A stretch of 64,000 nucleotides of DNA. Source: Fonsecaea monophora (lineage: Eukaryota > Ascomycota > Eurotiomycetes > Chaetothyriales > Herpotrichiellaceae). A program made the translations under genes and the position numbers. The notes under the pieces were generated by a model. It was not told the DNA's origin. It made no database searches and was given only the letters and a program-made list of their open reading frames with translations. The stretch lies in assembly GCF_001642475.1 (NCBI RefSeq), contig NW_019173943.1, positions 124,001 to 188,000 of the forward strand, written 5' to 3'. Every line of letters starts with the position of its first letter. Position 1 is the first letter of the stretch. This document shows positions 22,999-35,332 of the stretch, in pieces.

Positions 22999-24113
22999 TT
23001 AGGAGAGTAATAACGTAACGGGGCCCGCTAAGGTTGTAAGGGCTAGGTCATAGTCATTATCAGGTAACTAACTTATAACCACTGTAAAAACCGCTCTACT
23101 GAGTCCTTACGGTACATCCGCAAACCCCTTACCTTAGCTAACCATCGATAATACCGTATACACCGGCATATTCAGCTGATTAGTCCAGCTAATAAACAAC
23201 TGTTTCCCTTACTCGAATACGAATGGGATCTACATCGGATCCTAAGAGAATACCATTTCTAACGTAGTGGCGGTAGTGTTAGTAGCGGTAGCGGGGATCG
23301 TAGTAGTATTTTAATATGGCGCGATGCTCTCCACTAAGGATATATTATCAGCTGTAGTCGGAGTTAATACCGTTAACGTAGGTAGAATTAGTAGCGGGAT
23401 CTCCGCTGGACATGATCTAGGTACGATAAATAGAAGAGCTAAATTATACGCCTAGATGTTACTGATCCCGGTGTTAAAGGGAGCTAGGTTAGGGACTCTA
23501 CGACCTACATAGCGGAAGAAGGAGTTATAACGGGACTCGACCGTCATAATAGAAGCCATCGTATTAATAATCGAAGGATTAGTGTACGAGACTCGATTAA
23601 CTAGGCCGATAAGAGCGCTGATGCCTACTGAGGTGATGATATCGCTAAGGGCGATGAACTCATTAATAGACGATACCGGGAAGGTATACTAGTAAGGAGT
23701 AATTATAGGGGCGCTATAGTCATTAAGTAGGTCCGTAATCGTTACGACGTGTACTTCCTCCTGCTGAAGAAGGCATAAAATGTTAGACCGATAGGGAACT
23801 AGGATAGTCTACTTACCGCCGTAATTTTACTGAGAACTTCGATCGTGTCATTTAGGTAGCCCGCCGTTCCCTAGGTAGAAATATTTTAAAGTCCGCTTTA
23901 AAGATAGGATAATTCCAGGTTCTCGAGAAAGAGGGCTAGTTAGAATTCCTTTATCGCTTCCGCTGACACTATAGGAGGCTCATTACTATCCGGAATCCCG
24001 CCTCCTACCGTGTTAATAGTGTCTGAATAGAGTGGTGTAGCTACCGTAGTCGCCATTCTTATCAAGATGGGTAGGACGAAATAGAAAATCGTAGAACACG
24101 GGGTTGACGGCAT
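22999..24113 (-). pseudogene. Rds1-type ferritin-like stress protein, RIP-mutated relic
   Basis: Minus strand from ATG 24,113 to TAA 23,001-22,999. After a signal-peptide-like start the frame gives IKEF-stop-LALFLENLELSYL, NISTxGTAGYLNDTIEVLSKI, a GTAAGT...TAG intron-like gap, PVSSINEFIALSD and ITSVGISALIGLV, MTVESRYNSFFRYVGRRVPN, PFNTGISNI-stop-AYNLAL and a C-terminal QLFISWTNQLNMPVY with LTTLAGPVTLLLS. These match, in order, the ferritin-like domain of fungal Rds1/LsdA-related secreted proteins, linked to stress and development. Stops are TAA or TAG. Family assignment is strong; it cannot be functional. Confidence 0.85.
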
Positions 24114-25009
24114 GACGGCTCGTTAATGTCAAAAAAATTGTAAATTACTTAAGTTATAGAGATTAATTATATAGTATCCTCACAACCTCCGAGATGCATG
24201 GAATATAAATCAATTCGCTTCAGGTTGGACATGTACGACCCTTTAGTTCTAAAGGGTCTAATTCTTGTTCTCTTAGTGCTATTCTTATGTCATATCTCTT
24301 ACAGCCTCAGGCAATCCTAAGAATAGTGGTAGGGTCTAGAGTAGTATAGTAATGATTAAGAAGGAAGGTCGCTACGAGGTATATTACCATTATTTTCAAA
24401 AGAGGTACTGGAAATGAACGGGTTCCGGCTCTAAATTAGCGTACAGTAGTAGATAGTGACTAGGCGACGACTCCTCTTATTAGACCTTTCTTTAGAATCA
24501 ATTACTGAATAAGATATAGTATGTACGTTAATAAGAATAGTATTAATTAAGGGAATAAAATAATCCGTAGAGGCTTTTAGGGTACGGGTTTAAAGGTTAT
24601 ATTATTAGTAGCATAAAGTAGCTGTGGAATCGTTTGAAAAGTGATTAGAAAAAGGGCTAACTAAAAAGGGGTAATAAGTTTAGCTATCCTAGCTCCGACG
24701 AGGCTCCGTAAGAGGAGGCTTCTAATTAGCTGCCTTACCATCTACAGCTTTATCAGATTGAGATTTATCCGACCAGAAGGTCTTAAGAGGCACGGAAGAC
24801 ATAGGCGCTTAATTGTAGCTAACTTCCCTACTATCTACTAAGCTCGACGGACAGCCATCATATGTCTTCAGCATCGGCCTAAGACGAGAGACAGAGTCAC
24901 CCTCAGATATCACCCAGCCACACGTTCCAAGTCCATATCGCCATCTACTAGATATAGAGACGGCTTCATTCCTACCACCGCTAGGTTACTACCCCGTAGG
25001 ACATGCTAA
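24114..25009. other. RIP-mutated sequence, no firm gene
   Basis: On the minus strand an ATG at 24,802 opens a frame beginning MSSVPLKTFWSDKSQSDK with a few TAG stops, possibly a small decayed gene. Nothing else is recognised. Confidence 0.4.
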
Positions 25010-25987
25010 TCTAGTAGCACCCTCGCTTTACTAGGCTCGTCTAGTAACGAGTAATCCTATTCGATACAATAGTGCGCCCGACAGGACCATAATGTACATG
25101 ATCTAGTAGCTAGAGCCTAAGATATTAAAAGCATCCCAGTAGAACCTTTCCGGGATTTGCATGCAGTATAAAAAACCTCCAATGGAATTCAGGATGATTA
25201 GGTTCCTATAGGATACTAGGAGGACAGTTTAATAGTAACTCCTTTCCTAGGAGCGAACAATAAGTAACACCGTCGGTAAGGTTACCGAAAGTCCGAGGAC
25301 GAAGAAGATTAATGTACGCGTATAATGACTTTCGTAATGCCTAAATGCTAGCTAAGAGATACATAACATCGTGAGTAGAGCCGCTACCGTTATAACGCCG
25401 ATGTAGTATGCCTATAAATGACCATCATCATAGAAGGCGAAATAGAGAAGGGAAACCATTGTACCCTAAATGAAAATCACTATACCGAAGTGGTCTAGTT
25501 ACTGCGTTAAAATCATGACCTTTCGGCTGTAGTTAGAGAGGAGGTGATGAACGAATGATAGGATAAAGTAGATAATGGCCCCGAGGAAGAATGTAACGAC
25601 TACTACTACATCTAGAGTTAGTACTCCGGATTAGGTAAGGAATCGGATGAGAAACCCTAAGAAGATGATAGCTGCTAACAGATGTGACCAGATGTTGACG
25701 GTCTCGTTATGCTATCTCGCTATATCTCTCGTCGACCTATAGTAGGAGTAAGAGGGCTTTCTATAGCCAGACCGGATATACTTATTCTACTTCTACCACT
25801 TTAGCAGGTGTTTCCAGCGTAGGAGCATAATCGTACAGTAGGTGTAGAAGAGTCTATATGCAGCCCGAGAGCCGAGATCGAATGACTTATATTCGATGAA
25901 CAGGGATTTACTTAAAGCGTAAGACCTCTTTAGGCACCTACTTACTTTCGTTTTTCCCGAGTCTACTACCTAAGATTCTATAGCCAT
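25010..25987 (-). pseudogene. PAQR / haemolysin III family seven-helix receptor, RIP-mutated relic
   Basis: Minus strand from ATG 25,987. The hallmark HNETVNIWSHLL-type motif is at 25,708-25,682 (NETVNIWSHLLAA), followed by hydrophobic helices, LDHFGIVIFI-stop-GTMVSLLYF (conserved Asp-His-Phe), YFAFYDDGHL, a helix after HYTRTLIFFVLG, and GGFLYCMQIPERFYWDAFNI plus LGSS-Y-stop-IMYIMVLSGALLY, where the family has SSHQIMH. His-to-Tyr (CAT/CAC to TAT/TAC) is the change RIP would make. The family comprises adiponectin receptors and yeast Izh proteins, zinc-dependent ceramidase-like membrane proteins affecting sterol and zinc balance. The 3' end is uncertain. Confidence 0.85.
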
Positions 25988-26401
25988 TTTAGGCTCTACT
26001 AAGTCGACTCGAGGTTTATCATGCCTCCCCCCTACCGGGGGGTAGGGGGTTTATGTTTATTTACAAGCTAAGCCGATATAGGTACGTAGGAGGCATTAAA
26101 AGACCCTCGAAGCGAGCGGTAAATTACAGGGATGTCGGTAGATAACCAGCGTCTAGGAGCCGTATAGTTCTCCCGAAGGGTCTTAATAGGAACTAAAGGA
26201 TGTACTAGGCCCATCAGTAAAACTTCGAACCGAGTTATTTAAGGTAGGAGGCTATATCCGAAAATTAATGATTTAAGAGGGAGGCTTAGTGTAACGAAAG
26301 GCCATTCGCATCTCTTAAGACTGGGATACTAGGTTCTATTTATGCCGGCACGTCCGACCTTTAGACATGAGATTTATAAAAAGGATATAGTCACCATCCG
26401 C
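25988..26401. other. RIP-mutated spacer
   Basis: Contains the near-palindrome CCCCCCTACCGGGGGGTAGGGGG at about 26,025-26,047 and otherwise typical mutated DNA without a frame. Confidence 0.45.
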
Positions 26402-28190
26402 TCATAAGTTAAGAAACTCGTCCCCGTAGTTAGCATTATAGGGCTCCGTACCAGTGTAGATCGCGGTACTATCGTGATACTCGTAATATAAACAATCCGC
26501 CGATGTAGATGCGTGATGTGAGGCATTAGTGCTGGACGCATCTATAGTAAGGGACGGCACTATAGGAGACATGGCTAGGAGTGCGTCGATGTCCACGCTT
26601 AAACTACCTATCCCTTTACTAGGAGGCAGTGCGAAGCCATCATACTAGGATACGAAGGCGGAACAGAGGTCTGGCGGCAGATCTATCTCTCCAGTAAGAT
26701 TTAACAAGAAGGTAGTGTAAGGGGCCTCCAAAATAGTTTCGTAGGGAGCTAGAGCGAATTACGAGGGTGGCTCGCCCGTATATAGGCCTAGCTCCCTCGC
26801 GTCCGTAGGCGGGTCGAAAATAAAACTAGATTCGGGATAGTATTAGTCGACATCGCTAGATTACTTTATAGGACTCTAAGAGGTTACGTCTCCATCGTAA
26901 AAAGCGGTAGGTGAGTCTGGATCGGTCTTCCATACCTGTAAGTTAGTCCTTTCGTACCCGGTGAGCCACGAATGGCATTCTTCTGAGAGCCAGCTGCGAG
27001 GTAGGGTATAGTTAATGAAGATGGAGTCGACCATGGACGTCAATATTAGTAACCAGTTTTCCAGACTCGCCACTCGTAGCTCTATACGATCTAGAAAAGC
27101 CGATAAGGTGGCTTTTAACATAGTTCGCATACTATTTAAGTTTACGTTAGTGCCTGATTTAGAAAGGTCATTATAAGAGAACTTACTATGTATCCGACAC
27201 TTCGTCCGGTATCAGTAGTAGCATTCCTTTACTAAAGCGCGTGATGACATTTACCCACGGCTGTCTAGTCGCCCTCTAATTCTGAATCTTCCTAGCGGCG
27301 GCGTATCGGGTCACCGTACCTCCTCTATACGCCGCTCTCTTCGTCTTACTACTCGGTAATGCGCCGGGGAAAAGAACGTTTACGAAATGATCTATCGCCG
27401 CTCGTTTATAGTGCGAATTACGGGCTTCACGACTAGTTAGCGTCTTAAGTGTCCGTTAGCCCGATCTCGACCGCGGGCGTCGAGGGGTGCTCTTCATGTC
27501 CATATATCGTAAGGCGCACGCCTCGTAAGCACGAGAGAACTCCGCTAAAGTTAGTCTTTTCCGTAATCGATATATCTACTCACTCGTCTCGGTGAGGATA
27601 AGTTCTTCTTTCAGGAGCTATAATTTCCGCATCGACTCTAGTTAATCCGTCAAATGTTTCGGCATACTTCGAGTGCATCGTTCGTTGAAATTTTACCTAT
27701 CCTACCCCGCCCGAACATTCAGCTCGGCGATCGTATCTCTCAGCCCTTCCAGCACCTGGATCCCCCCTATAAGGTCGATTATTTATAGCATAGCTATAGT
27801 TAGAGGGCCGTCGCGGCCTATCTCTCGGCTCGATTTTAGCTGCTTAAGGCGGGAGCCCTCTATTTTCGGCAATAGCTTTTTTCCTGGCCGTTTAAATCCT
27901 AAGTTACTTAGGGTAACATCCGACGGAGTCCCCTAACTTAGAATTACTAGGAGGTGATCTTAATCCGACGGTCGCTAGACCTCTTTCGGCACCGTCTTAC
28001 ATTCATTCACTTCACCGGTTCTACAGTAGCCGTCGACTACTGTCGACTTCACCACCCCTGAATCTTTTAGTCGTCGAGCTGGCACCCTCGTTAGAGGGGT
28101 AGTAGGTTTACGGGCGAATTAATCGTGCGGGTCACCGCGCGAATGCTCATCTACGTTGTAATTTCGCCGTTAATCGTAGCCGTTATTAGC
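26402..28190 (-). pseudogene. Large unidentified protein with coiled-coil region, RIP-mutated
   Basis: A minus-strand frame runs from at least 28,190 to TGA 26,404-26,402, with one clear intron (GTAAGT near 27,186 to TAG near 27,133) that joins two frames. The order is a basic N-terminal region (RKPTTPLTRVPARRLKDS), a heptad-rich coiled coil (QVLEGLRDTIAELN, MRKL-stop-LLKEELILTETSE, IYRLRKRLTLAEFSRAYE), a basic TVTRYAAARKIQN stretch, WVNVITRFSKGMLLLIPDE, and a helical region LSAFLDRIELRVASLENWLL with SWLSEECHSWLTGYERTN. The tail is Ser/Thr/Asp-rich. I have the impression of an uncharacterised ascomycete family but cannot name a domain. The final stop is TGA, not a RIP product, so it is probably genuine. 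Confidence 0.6.
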
Positions 28191-29529
28191 AGCACGATCT
28201 TAGGTGAGTATACTTTATAGTACGGATAGTATCGCATCATGATGGCTAGGGTTAGATTCTACCCATAGGAGAAGATATAAATGGAACTAGATGATACTCA
28301 CGGTCAGCGTAATTAGTTAATATAGCGATAGGCGGACTTACATCATTAAGGCTAAAGGATAGATCTAACGAAGGGTAGTTAGTCTGCGGTAGAGTGCCGA
28401 TTTAGATTTTTAGGGCCATAGATTAGCTAGTGTAAAAAGGTCGGGGAGTCAGGTGATAACGAGGCGTCTACGGGGTGTAGGCGGCTTCATTCGCCTCGTG
28501 AATCAGCAGATACGTAGTTTCGGCTCGGGTAGGAGGAACGAAGCTGAGGCGTCTACTCGTAGAATAGAAGAAAGACATAAAGAATGCAGTTCAGAACTTA
28601 GGGCGTTCATTCCCCCCCGAAAAGCGTACGATAGTCATCCGTCTTTATTAACTTCGACGAAGTTGATAATTTAAGGGGAGGCTTCCATAACGGGCCCCGT
28701 TCTAAACCCTAGCGCTTAGTGGAGTCTTATGCCGAAATAGCCCTTTAAGAGACTACTATTCATAGTATGATCAGAGCGCGAGAGTAGAAACGATCGATCG
28801 CGGAGGGTTGACGAAGGATACTATTGAGTTATGCGTCATCAGCCAACTACGGCGGATTTCTACGCCGTTAGTACCATTCCTTTTTCGTTATCCAAGCGTC
28901 TAACGAGCCTATCTAACGGTGTGGCGGCCCCTAGCGTATAGCTCCCGTACTACGAGTAAGTGCGCTCGGTATAATACCTATTTACCATATTTGTCCATCG
29001 AGTCGGCCTATTACTCAAGCTGAACCTCCAGAGTCCGCCGTCGAAGATTTCTCCTCTATCCCCGACAATTACGATCCTACCCCGAGACCTCGGTTTCGCG
29101 GACTAGAAGCGCCCGAAAAGCCCTATTACGACCACCTTCACCTCTAATGTACGTATAGACGACTTAAAGCGAACGGAATATATTCATCACTACCTGTAAC
29201 TATTAGAAGTCTACGAAGGCGAAGGAATGATAAATATCAGCTACCTTTGATAAAGGGACTTATTAAGAGAGTGGATTTAACTAATGAACTAAAAGAGTGT
29301 ATACTTACGGATCGGAGCCCATTATCGTTAGTCCTACTTATAGTAATCGGCGCCCGCGGGGTACCGAGAAGTAAGCTGAAAAATAGACGATCGAAAGATA
29401 GATTATCTAGAAGACGTATTAACGGTGAAAAGAGCGATGTAACCGCCGACGCTCAGTGTAATAAACCATCACTCAGTCTCTAGGTGGCCCGGGGATTAGA
29501 AGTAGCTATCTATCAGTCGAAATTTCTCC
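28191..29529. other. RIP-mutated sequence, no firm gene
   Basis: Several short open stretches on both strands, including a stop-free 78-codon plus-strand run at 29,247-29,483, but none joins into a recognisable protein. Confidence 0.4.
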
Positions 29530-31257
29530 CTATCGAGCTCGTCGCCGTAGTTTTAACCTTTTCGCGCTCGACGAACGTCTGCTTCTCGCAGTTTCCTATT
29601 CTAACCTTTTCAATTCCTCTCTTAGATATCGCATTCTAGTTACTTTATCTTCTCCTTCCTCCTCATCGTCACTTTCTTCAGCTTCGTCCTCATCTATAAA
29701 CTACCCTACCTTCCTCCTAAATCTATTTAACTTTTCGTCCACCGCGTCGAATCCAAATTCTTCCCCTAGATATAAGCGCCAGTACTAGATTAGTTCGCGC
29801 CGAGGAAATTTCACCTAAGCCATTAACATCGCCTCGTCGTCGAAGTCGGTTCTGACGGGAGCGACCCCATAAATAAACACCTTCGTCCAGCGCATTCCCC
29901 GTAATGAGGCTTTAGTTCCGGCCTTAATCTCTATCCCGCTTAATACGTTCTAGTTCCTCTCGATAAAGCTTTTTCCGAATTTACTCGCCCTAACGAACTC
30001 GAAGATGTCGTGCCCGTTTTATCCATCCTGTCGAAGTAGGACTCGATGTCCGCACCCCGCCTTTATATAACCGTATAACTCTTTCTCCACCCCTTCTTAG
30101 AAGACATATCCATCCTCTTCGTTAAAGGCTAGAGGTTTCGACAACCTCCCCGACCGAGTTCGGGTTGCTATTAAGGTAGTTAACTATACGGGCGGCTTTA
30201 GGATGGATAGCGTCGATGCCTCTAGTATGTTAATTTTCTAATGTATAGGATAACCGCGCTCCTAAATGAACTTCTTAAGCTACTAGTTCATCACTTCGAG
30301 CTCCTCCCTAGCCTTATCATCGGAGTTTTACTTCCATTAACTTAGGAGAGGCAGCGCCTTCTTAGCTATATTTTAATAGACATAGAAATCGACTATGAAT
30401 CGAGTTAAGTTAGGGAAGCCATTCGCCGTATTAATCTCCACTATCTTTCGATTCACCTCTTACAGGCCGTTAATCGCTCTCTCGTTATCGGAGCTGTCTA
30501 AGAGGACTTATAGTAAGTCCCTAGCGACTTTAAACGCTATACGGTGTTCATCGGTCATTTCTAGGATCGTAGGCTTATAGGAGCTTCTCATGTCCGTATC
30601 TAGTCCGTTCGATGGCGCATCACCGGAGCTCTCGTAGCTTATGTCATTTACTAGTAGGGTGAGATTCTCCTCTATACCATCCTAATCTCTCATCGTCGCT
30701 ATAGTAGCTTCGTTGATTCCGAGGTGCTTTACTGCATCGTTAACTCCTGCGTCCCGGGGAGGCGTGCCATTATCAGTTTAAAGTTTTCCAACATCGGGGG
30801 GGGAATTCAAGAGGTCATACTGACTGTAAAATGCCTCCGCAGCATAATTCACCTTATTATATTTTTCATGCGTTAAGCACCTAAGCTTCTTGAAGGCCGC
30901 CATCACGTCCTCTATACTTAGGTTATCGTCTAGGATGCCGAGGATGTATTAGTAATCCGTCTATAAGTATTTCATCACTCTCTCTACGGCATTAATCTAC
31001 TCCTAGGTCGCACTATTATTCCCTTCCGTAGTACCACCGGCCCCTTCTCTAGAAGACGGCGGGCTCTTAGTACTTACTCCTTATCCTTAGTCCGTGCTGG
31101 CTTGATTTACAGCCTGACGCCTCTTCTCGTCTTCCTTCAGACGGGTAGTGTCCGGTTCTAGCGTCTATTCTAGCGTTACTAGGCTATAGGCTTATCGCGT
31201 CGCATTATTCTTTTCACTAGTAATAGATTCGGAGGGAGTATCGCTTACTATCGTCAT
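29530..31257 (-). pseudogene. Protein with J-domain-like segment, 575 residues, RIP-mutated
   Basis: One uninterrupted minus-strand phase runs from ATG 31,257 to TAG 29,532-29,530 (1,728 bp, exactly 576 codons). All internal stops I found are TAA or TAG. After a low-complexity Ser/Thr-rich start, the stretch YILGILDDNLSIEDVMAAFK, KLRCLTHEKYNK and AAEAFYSQYDLLNS has the spacing of a J domain, but His-Glu-Lys stands where HPD is expected. The middle has VLLRQDG and FRRKVG-type segments with no known domain. The C-terminus is strongly acidic (DEDEAEESDDEEEGEDK) and then basic (RSRRSSSAKRLKLRRRAR), resembling a nuclear localisation signal. It was a large, probably nuclear, protein. Function unknown; a link to Hsp70 would require a true HPD. 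Confidence 0.6.
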
Positions 31258-32499
31258 TTTCGGCTATAAACTTAGCCTAGGGCCGAGATGTATAACGTAA
31301 ATATCTCAGAGAAAAAGAATTTAGACTGGTTATCCGTGTATAACGTACAGCACTCGGACGCCGATATTAAGGCTCAGGACGGACTAACATCTAGAAAGGC
31401 AGTTAGAAGTGAGAGTCCGTAGATAGCGATCCTATATAGGACGCAGCCTTAGAAGCGTTCGAATTAGGCTTCTCTCGCGCGTCTCGGCCATTACCCATTA
31501 GTACACTAGTAGGGTGCCCTTTTTACCTGCCGCTCTCGACTTTAGGAGCCGAAATGGGCTCCGACGCGCCATAATACTCGATGCTTGAGGTCCGAATTAG
31601 GCCGCTTAGTTAGGAGGGACTATATAATCGCGACTATACATCCGTAGCAGGTGTCGAGGTTCCCTCGATGGTCCATCTAAAGTCGTGTCTTATTTTAATA
31701 CCTCACATCTATAGTGGCAGCTATTCCGTAGTAGACAGTCTCGAGAGAAAGCCTATACTGAGTACCGGACATAAGATTCAACTAATTCCTCGTGATTCTT
31801 TTCTTTGTATATGCCGCATGTCGAGCCATCTGCTATGTCACCGACGTCGCGATTCTGGCGATTCGTACGGGGATATTCTTCTACCTCCTGACCTTCGCCA
31901 CGTGTGGCGATGCGGGACGGCGTTTACTAAGGACGAACTAGTAAGGAGGTGCTAGTAGAGTCAAAGCTGAATGTTTTACGGGAGGTGTACTGTAAAGAAT
32001 AAGCTATGAAACTTAAATCTAAAAGCCACCATCATCTTACTTCTAACCTAGTCTTTCCCTAATTCGCTGACTGAACACTTTCTAAACTAATAGAATAATC
32101 CGACTCTAGATTAAAGGAGCCCTCTACATCCCCGAGGCCGCGTAATAACCACGACGTCTTTCTCCTTTTCCTATAGTATTTACCGCTTAGATAGGTTACC
32201 TTAGGGTCTCCATTAGTTCTACCGATTGCTACGGCGTACCTTTAGGCCTCAGGATGGCGATGACATCTTCCCCCTAGGAAGTTTCGAAGTTTCGCGCACC
32301 CACTACGTACTATACTATATCACTGTATCATCATACGAGAAGTAATGAAGTGTATTATACTATAGGATAGTGAGAGGGGAGTCTAAAATAGGTGTAACTT
32401 AGATATTCTATACGTCGGAATTAGACTACTTAATTTAAAGGGATCGAAGGGCGTATGTCGGTAATCAATTAAGGAACCTTCTGAGGCCATAACACCATA
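31258..32499. other. RIP-mutated sequence, no firm gene
   Basis: A plus-strand run of 95 codons without stop (31,668-31,955) stands out, but I see no family and no continuation. Confidence 0.4.
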
Positions 32500-33263
32500 G
32501 CTACTCTACACGAAGTAAGATTATAATTTCGTAGCGAGTAGCATCCGCCATCCGAGGTCGACCCCCGAGCGTAGCTAGATCCATTCCTGAGGCTATTCCA
32601 TCGGTCGATACCCTAGAGCGGACGGGGTCTCGATATGGATTCCCCAGAAAGCTAGCTAATCTACATTTACCATTTCCTCCTCCTCATCACATATCTGGAG
32701 AGCCGTCTTGATGAGGACGGCGGCATTAAATGCTTCTTATAGTAAATCTAAGGTAACGCGTAGGTTTCTCTAGTGGTATGAAATCTGATATCGTAACGTC
32801 GATATTTCTTTTTCTAACCTCTCGATCGTGATTAATTCCTCCCTTCTCTAGAAGTCGTCTATTCTTCTAAGTAACGCTTCGATAGATAGGTCGTCGTCGT
32901 AGTTAGAAATGCTGGGCGAGTCCGGCGCTTCTTTATCTATGTTAGTTTATTAGAGTTAGAAGTAGATGATTTTAAGAAGATTTAGTAAAGTGCTCTTAGC
33001 GATCATTAAAAGGCAGATAGGGTAAGCTACTCGTCTTTATATTTAACGACTGAAGTAGGTAATCTAGCGAGAGATACCTGAAGAGGATCCTGGAGCTCGA
33101 TTCGGCTCCTTAATCGTAATTCATACGAACTATATATATTAAAGGTCGAATTATTTAAGTGACTCTCTAGCACTAATTCTATCTTCGTACATAATCTTTT
33201 AACATTACCGCCGTATCAGGAGTAGTAGTACTTTAACTTTCCGTCCGCACTGTCCTCGGCCAT
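32500..33263 (-). pseudogene. Unidentified coiled-coil protein, RIP-mutated
   Basis: Minus-strand ATG at 33,263 (MAEDSADGKLKYYYS), then a frame change and a long heptad-like stretch: YDDDLSIEALLRRIDDF, REELITIERLEKEISTLRYQ, LRVTLDLL, AFNAAVLIKTALQICDEEEE. Strong coiled-coil character, no known domain. Stops are TAA or TAG, plus TGA at frame junctions. Boundaries are approximate. Confidence 0.4.
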
Positions 33264-33949
33264 TTTATTATCGTATATAGACAGCATCATACTTCAATAA
33301 ATCCCTTATTTCGGGTAAATATACAATCATTAAACGGTAACGTAATATTGTACGGTTGTAGTATAATCATCTAGCTACCTTAATAGTTCCGTTAAAGGGG
33401 AAGCGGGAAGAAGAACGACGATGCCGGCGAAGTAGTAGCTAGTCCTCTAACATACATTAGTGCGATTAAAGGGGTAGCCTCTTACGTTAACGAGATCAGT
33501 CCGTAAGAGGTGATCGCGGATAGTCCTAATTTTTGGAGATCCCGAAGTCTATCACCTAAACCTTTAGGATATACTCTACGAGCTGGCGGTGGAGAAGGCT
33601 TAAAGAACATCTAATCTTAATGCGGCTCGGTTACATAACTAGGTTAATTGGAGAGAAACGGACTGTACTTATGTATATCTCACGCATGAGGATTAACGTC
33701 GAGGAGATCTATAAATACTAAATGTTCTACTTGTACTTTATAAGATGCTACACCATTTGCGTATTAAAAGGCATAGATTCTAGTATAGGCTACCTAAACT
33801 ATCTAAGACCCCTTCTAGTTACCGGTAACGAAGGGAGTGCAGAAGAGAGTTTATCGTCGATACTTCTACGGTTAAAAATCGTCGCTCTAACATATAAAAG
33901 TCGGTATTAGGGCCACGAGAATCTATGTTAGTACAGCCGCTAGGGATAC
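33264..33949. other. RIP-mutated spacer
   Basis: No recognisable frame, repeat or RNA gene. Confidence 0.4.
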
Positions 33950-34673
33950 TCTCGATTACGTCCTAACGCCGGTAAAGAGGCCGATGAAGGCCGACGTAGT
34001 AGTGGCAGAGGTACTCGTACTCTAGCTTAAGCTAAGAGGCGAGTTACCGGTAGTAGATGGTGACGATGGCGACGTAAAAGGCCCGCCAGACGAAACCATA
34101 GTCGCACTCGTCGAAGGGGGAGTAGTGACGGGGATGCCGTTAGTATGAGAGGGAGGAATAGTCACTCTAGAAGTAGCATTAGCTACGAATGGATTTAACG
34201 CGGTGTAAGAGGTGGTAGAGGTGCTGGCGGCGGTCAGACTAACGACTATAAAACCGTAACTACTAGTTAAGTTTATGATGCCGGAGCCGACTAGGCCGTT
34301 AAATTAAATCTTAACGGTAGCCTCTAGTAGTGCGCTGGAAGTATTCGTCTAGATAAAGCTCCTCGATATATAGGCCGTTAGTGTGATGATCCCGATGTCA
34401 TTTTAAAATGTATCTATAGAGGCCCTCCCCAGGGAGAAGGTAAGAGTGAGGAAGATAGAAACCTAGGTGGTAGTACGTAGTAGCATAGTTAGAGAGGTCA
34501 TTAGGAAAATAAGTATTAGGAGAGGGGACATTATCTACCGTAACCTTTATAGGGAGGAGTCCCGAATAGGATCCTTAAAAGGTAGCGTCTATGAATAGAA
34601 TGGCGACCGTAACGAGAAGGAGCTATAACGGGCTCCTCATCTACTACTATATTATAAAATATAAAATAGCCAT
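33950..34673 (-). pseudogene. Cell-surface-like protein with Ser/Thr-rich tail, RIP-mutated
   Basis: Minus-strand ATG at 34,673 is followed by a hydrophobic stretch (LLLVTVAILFIDATF) like a signal peptide, then by a globular segment ending in INLTSSYGFIVVSLTAASTS, and by a long Ser/Thr/Pro-rich region (IPPSHTNGIPVTTPPSTSAT and following), typical of fungal wall or GPI-type proteins. The two halves are in different frames, consistent with an intron or indel near 34,470. No family is named. Confidence 0.4.
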
Positions 34674-34799
34674 CATTAGGGGCGCTTTCAACTAGTTAAG
34701 TATAACCCTAAAAAAAGATGGTAAAGTAAAAGGGAGAATAAACTAGAAAGGAGAGAACGATATAGCGACGAAAGAGAAAGCGAGGCTAGCTTAATAAAA

Positions 34800-35079
34800 C
34801 ATTTAAACTCTAGTAGTTATGCGGGTTTGAGTTTACGGCATACCTTCGTAATCCTAATAGCGGGTAAGTGACGTTTTTTCAGACGCCTAATGGAGGATCG
34901 TTACCATGTAGCATCGAAGATCTTATAAGGAGCCCGTTAACCTAATCTACTATAGACGATAGGTACTAAATCTCGTTTAGAAGTCAACTAATCCGCAAGC
35001 CGAGATACTATCCCTAAAGGATTTTAAGTACGTTAGGGGGAAGGGAGATACTCGAGTAAAACTAAGGCTAGGAGCGAGG
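34800..35079 (-). pseudogene. Downstream part of an unidentified gene split by the retrotransposon
   Basis: On the minus strand this continues the frame that ends at 42,295 on the other side of the element: removing the element and one copy of the CGAGG duplication joins ...RFNYASTS to LLALVLLEYLPSP in phase. It then reads NPLGIVSRLAD-stop-LTSKRDLVPIVYSRL, with TAA and TAG stops only. No domain recognised. Confidence 0.5.
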
Positions 35080-35268
35080 TGTCACGAACCGCCAAGTATA
35101 ACCTACACGTGACAGCCCCTTATTATTTAAGTACCGCATACTCACCGCCTAAGGGAAGCTTCCTTCCCTCATGCTTTAAGTTTCAGTTAAGATATACTAT
35201 TAAGGAATACCTATACCTACCTATACCCATCGCTACCCTCTACCTATCTCCATAGGCCGTTCCTGACA
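35080..35268 (+). repeat. 5' LTR
   Basis: Begins TGTCACGAACC and ends TTCCTGACA, retaining the TG...CA termini. Preceded by CGAGG. A typical tRNA primer-binding site is not obvious just downstream, perhaps because of mutation. Confidence 0.95.
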
Positions 35269-35332
35269 TTCTTAAAGCATCCCTCAAGATCGGTCGGAGG
35301 GAGCGACGTCCCGGCGCGTCGCACGCGGTACG

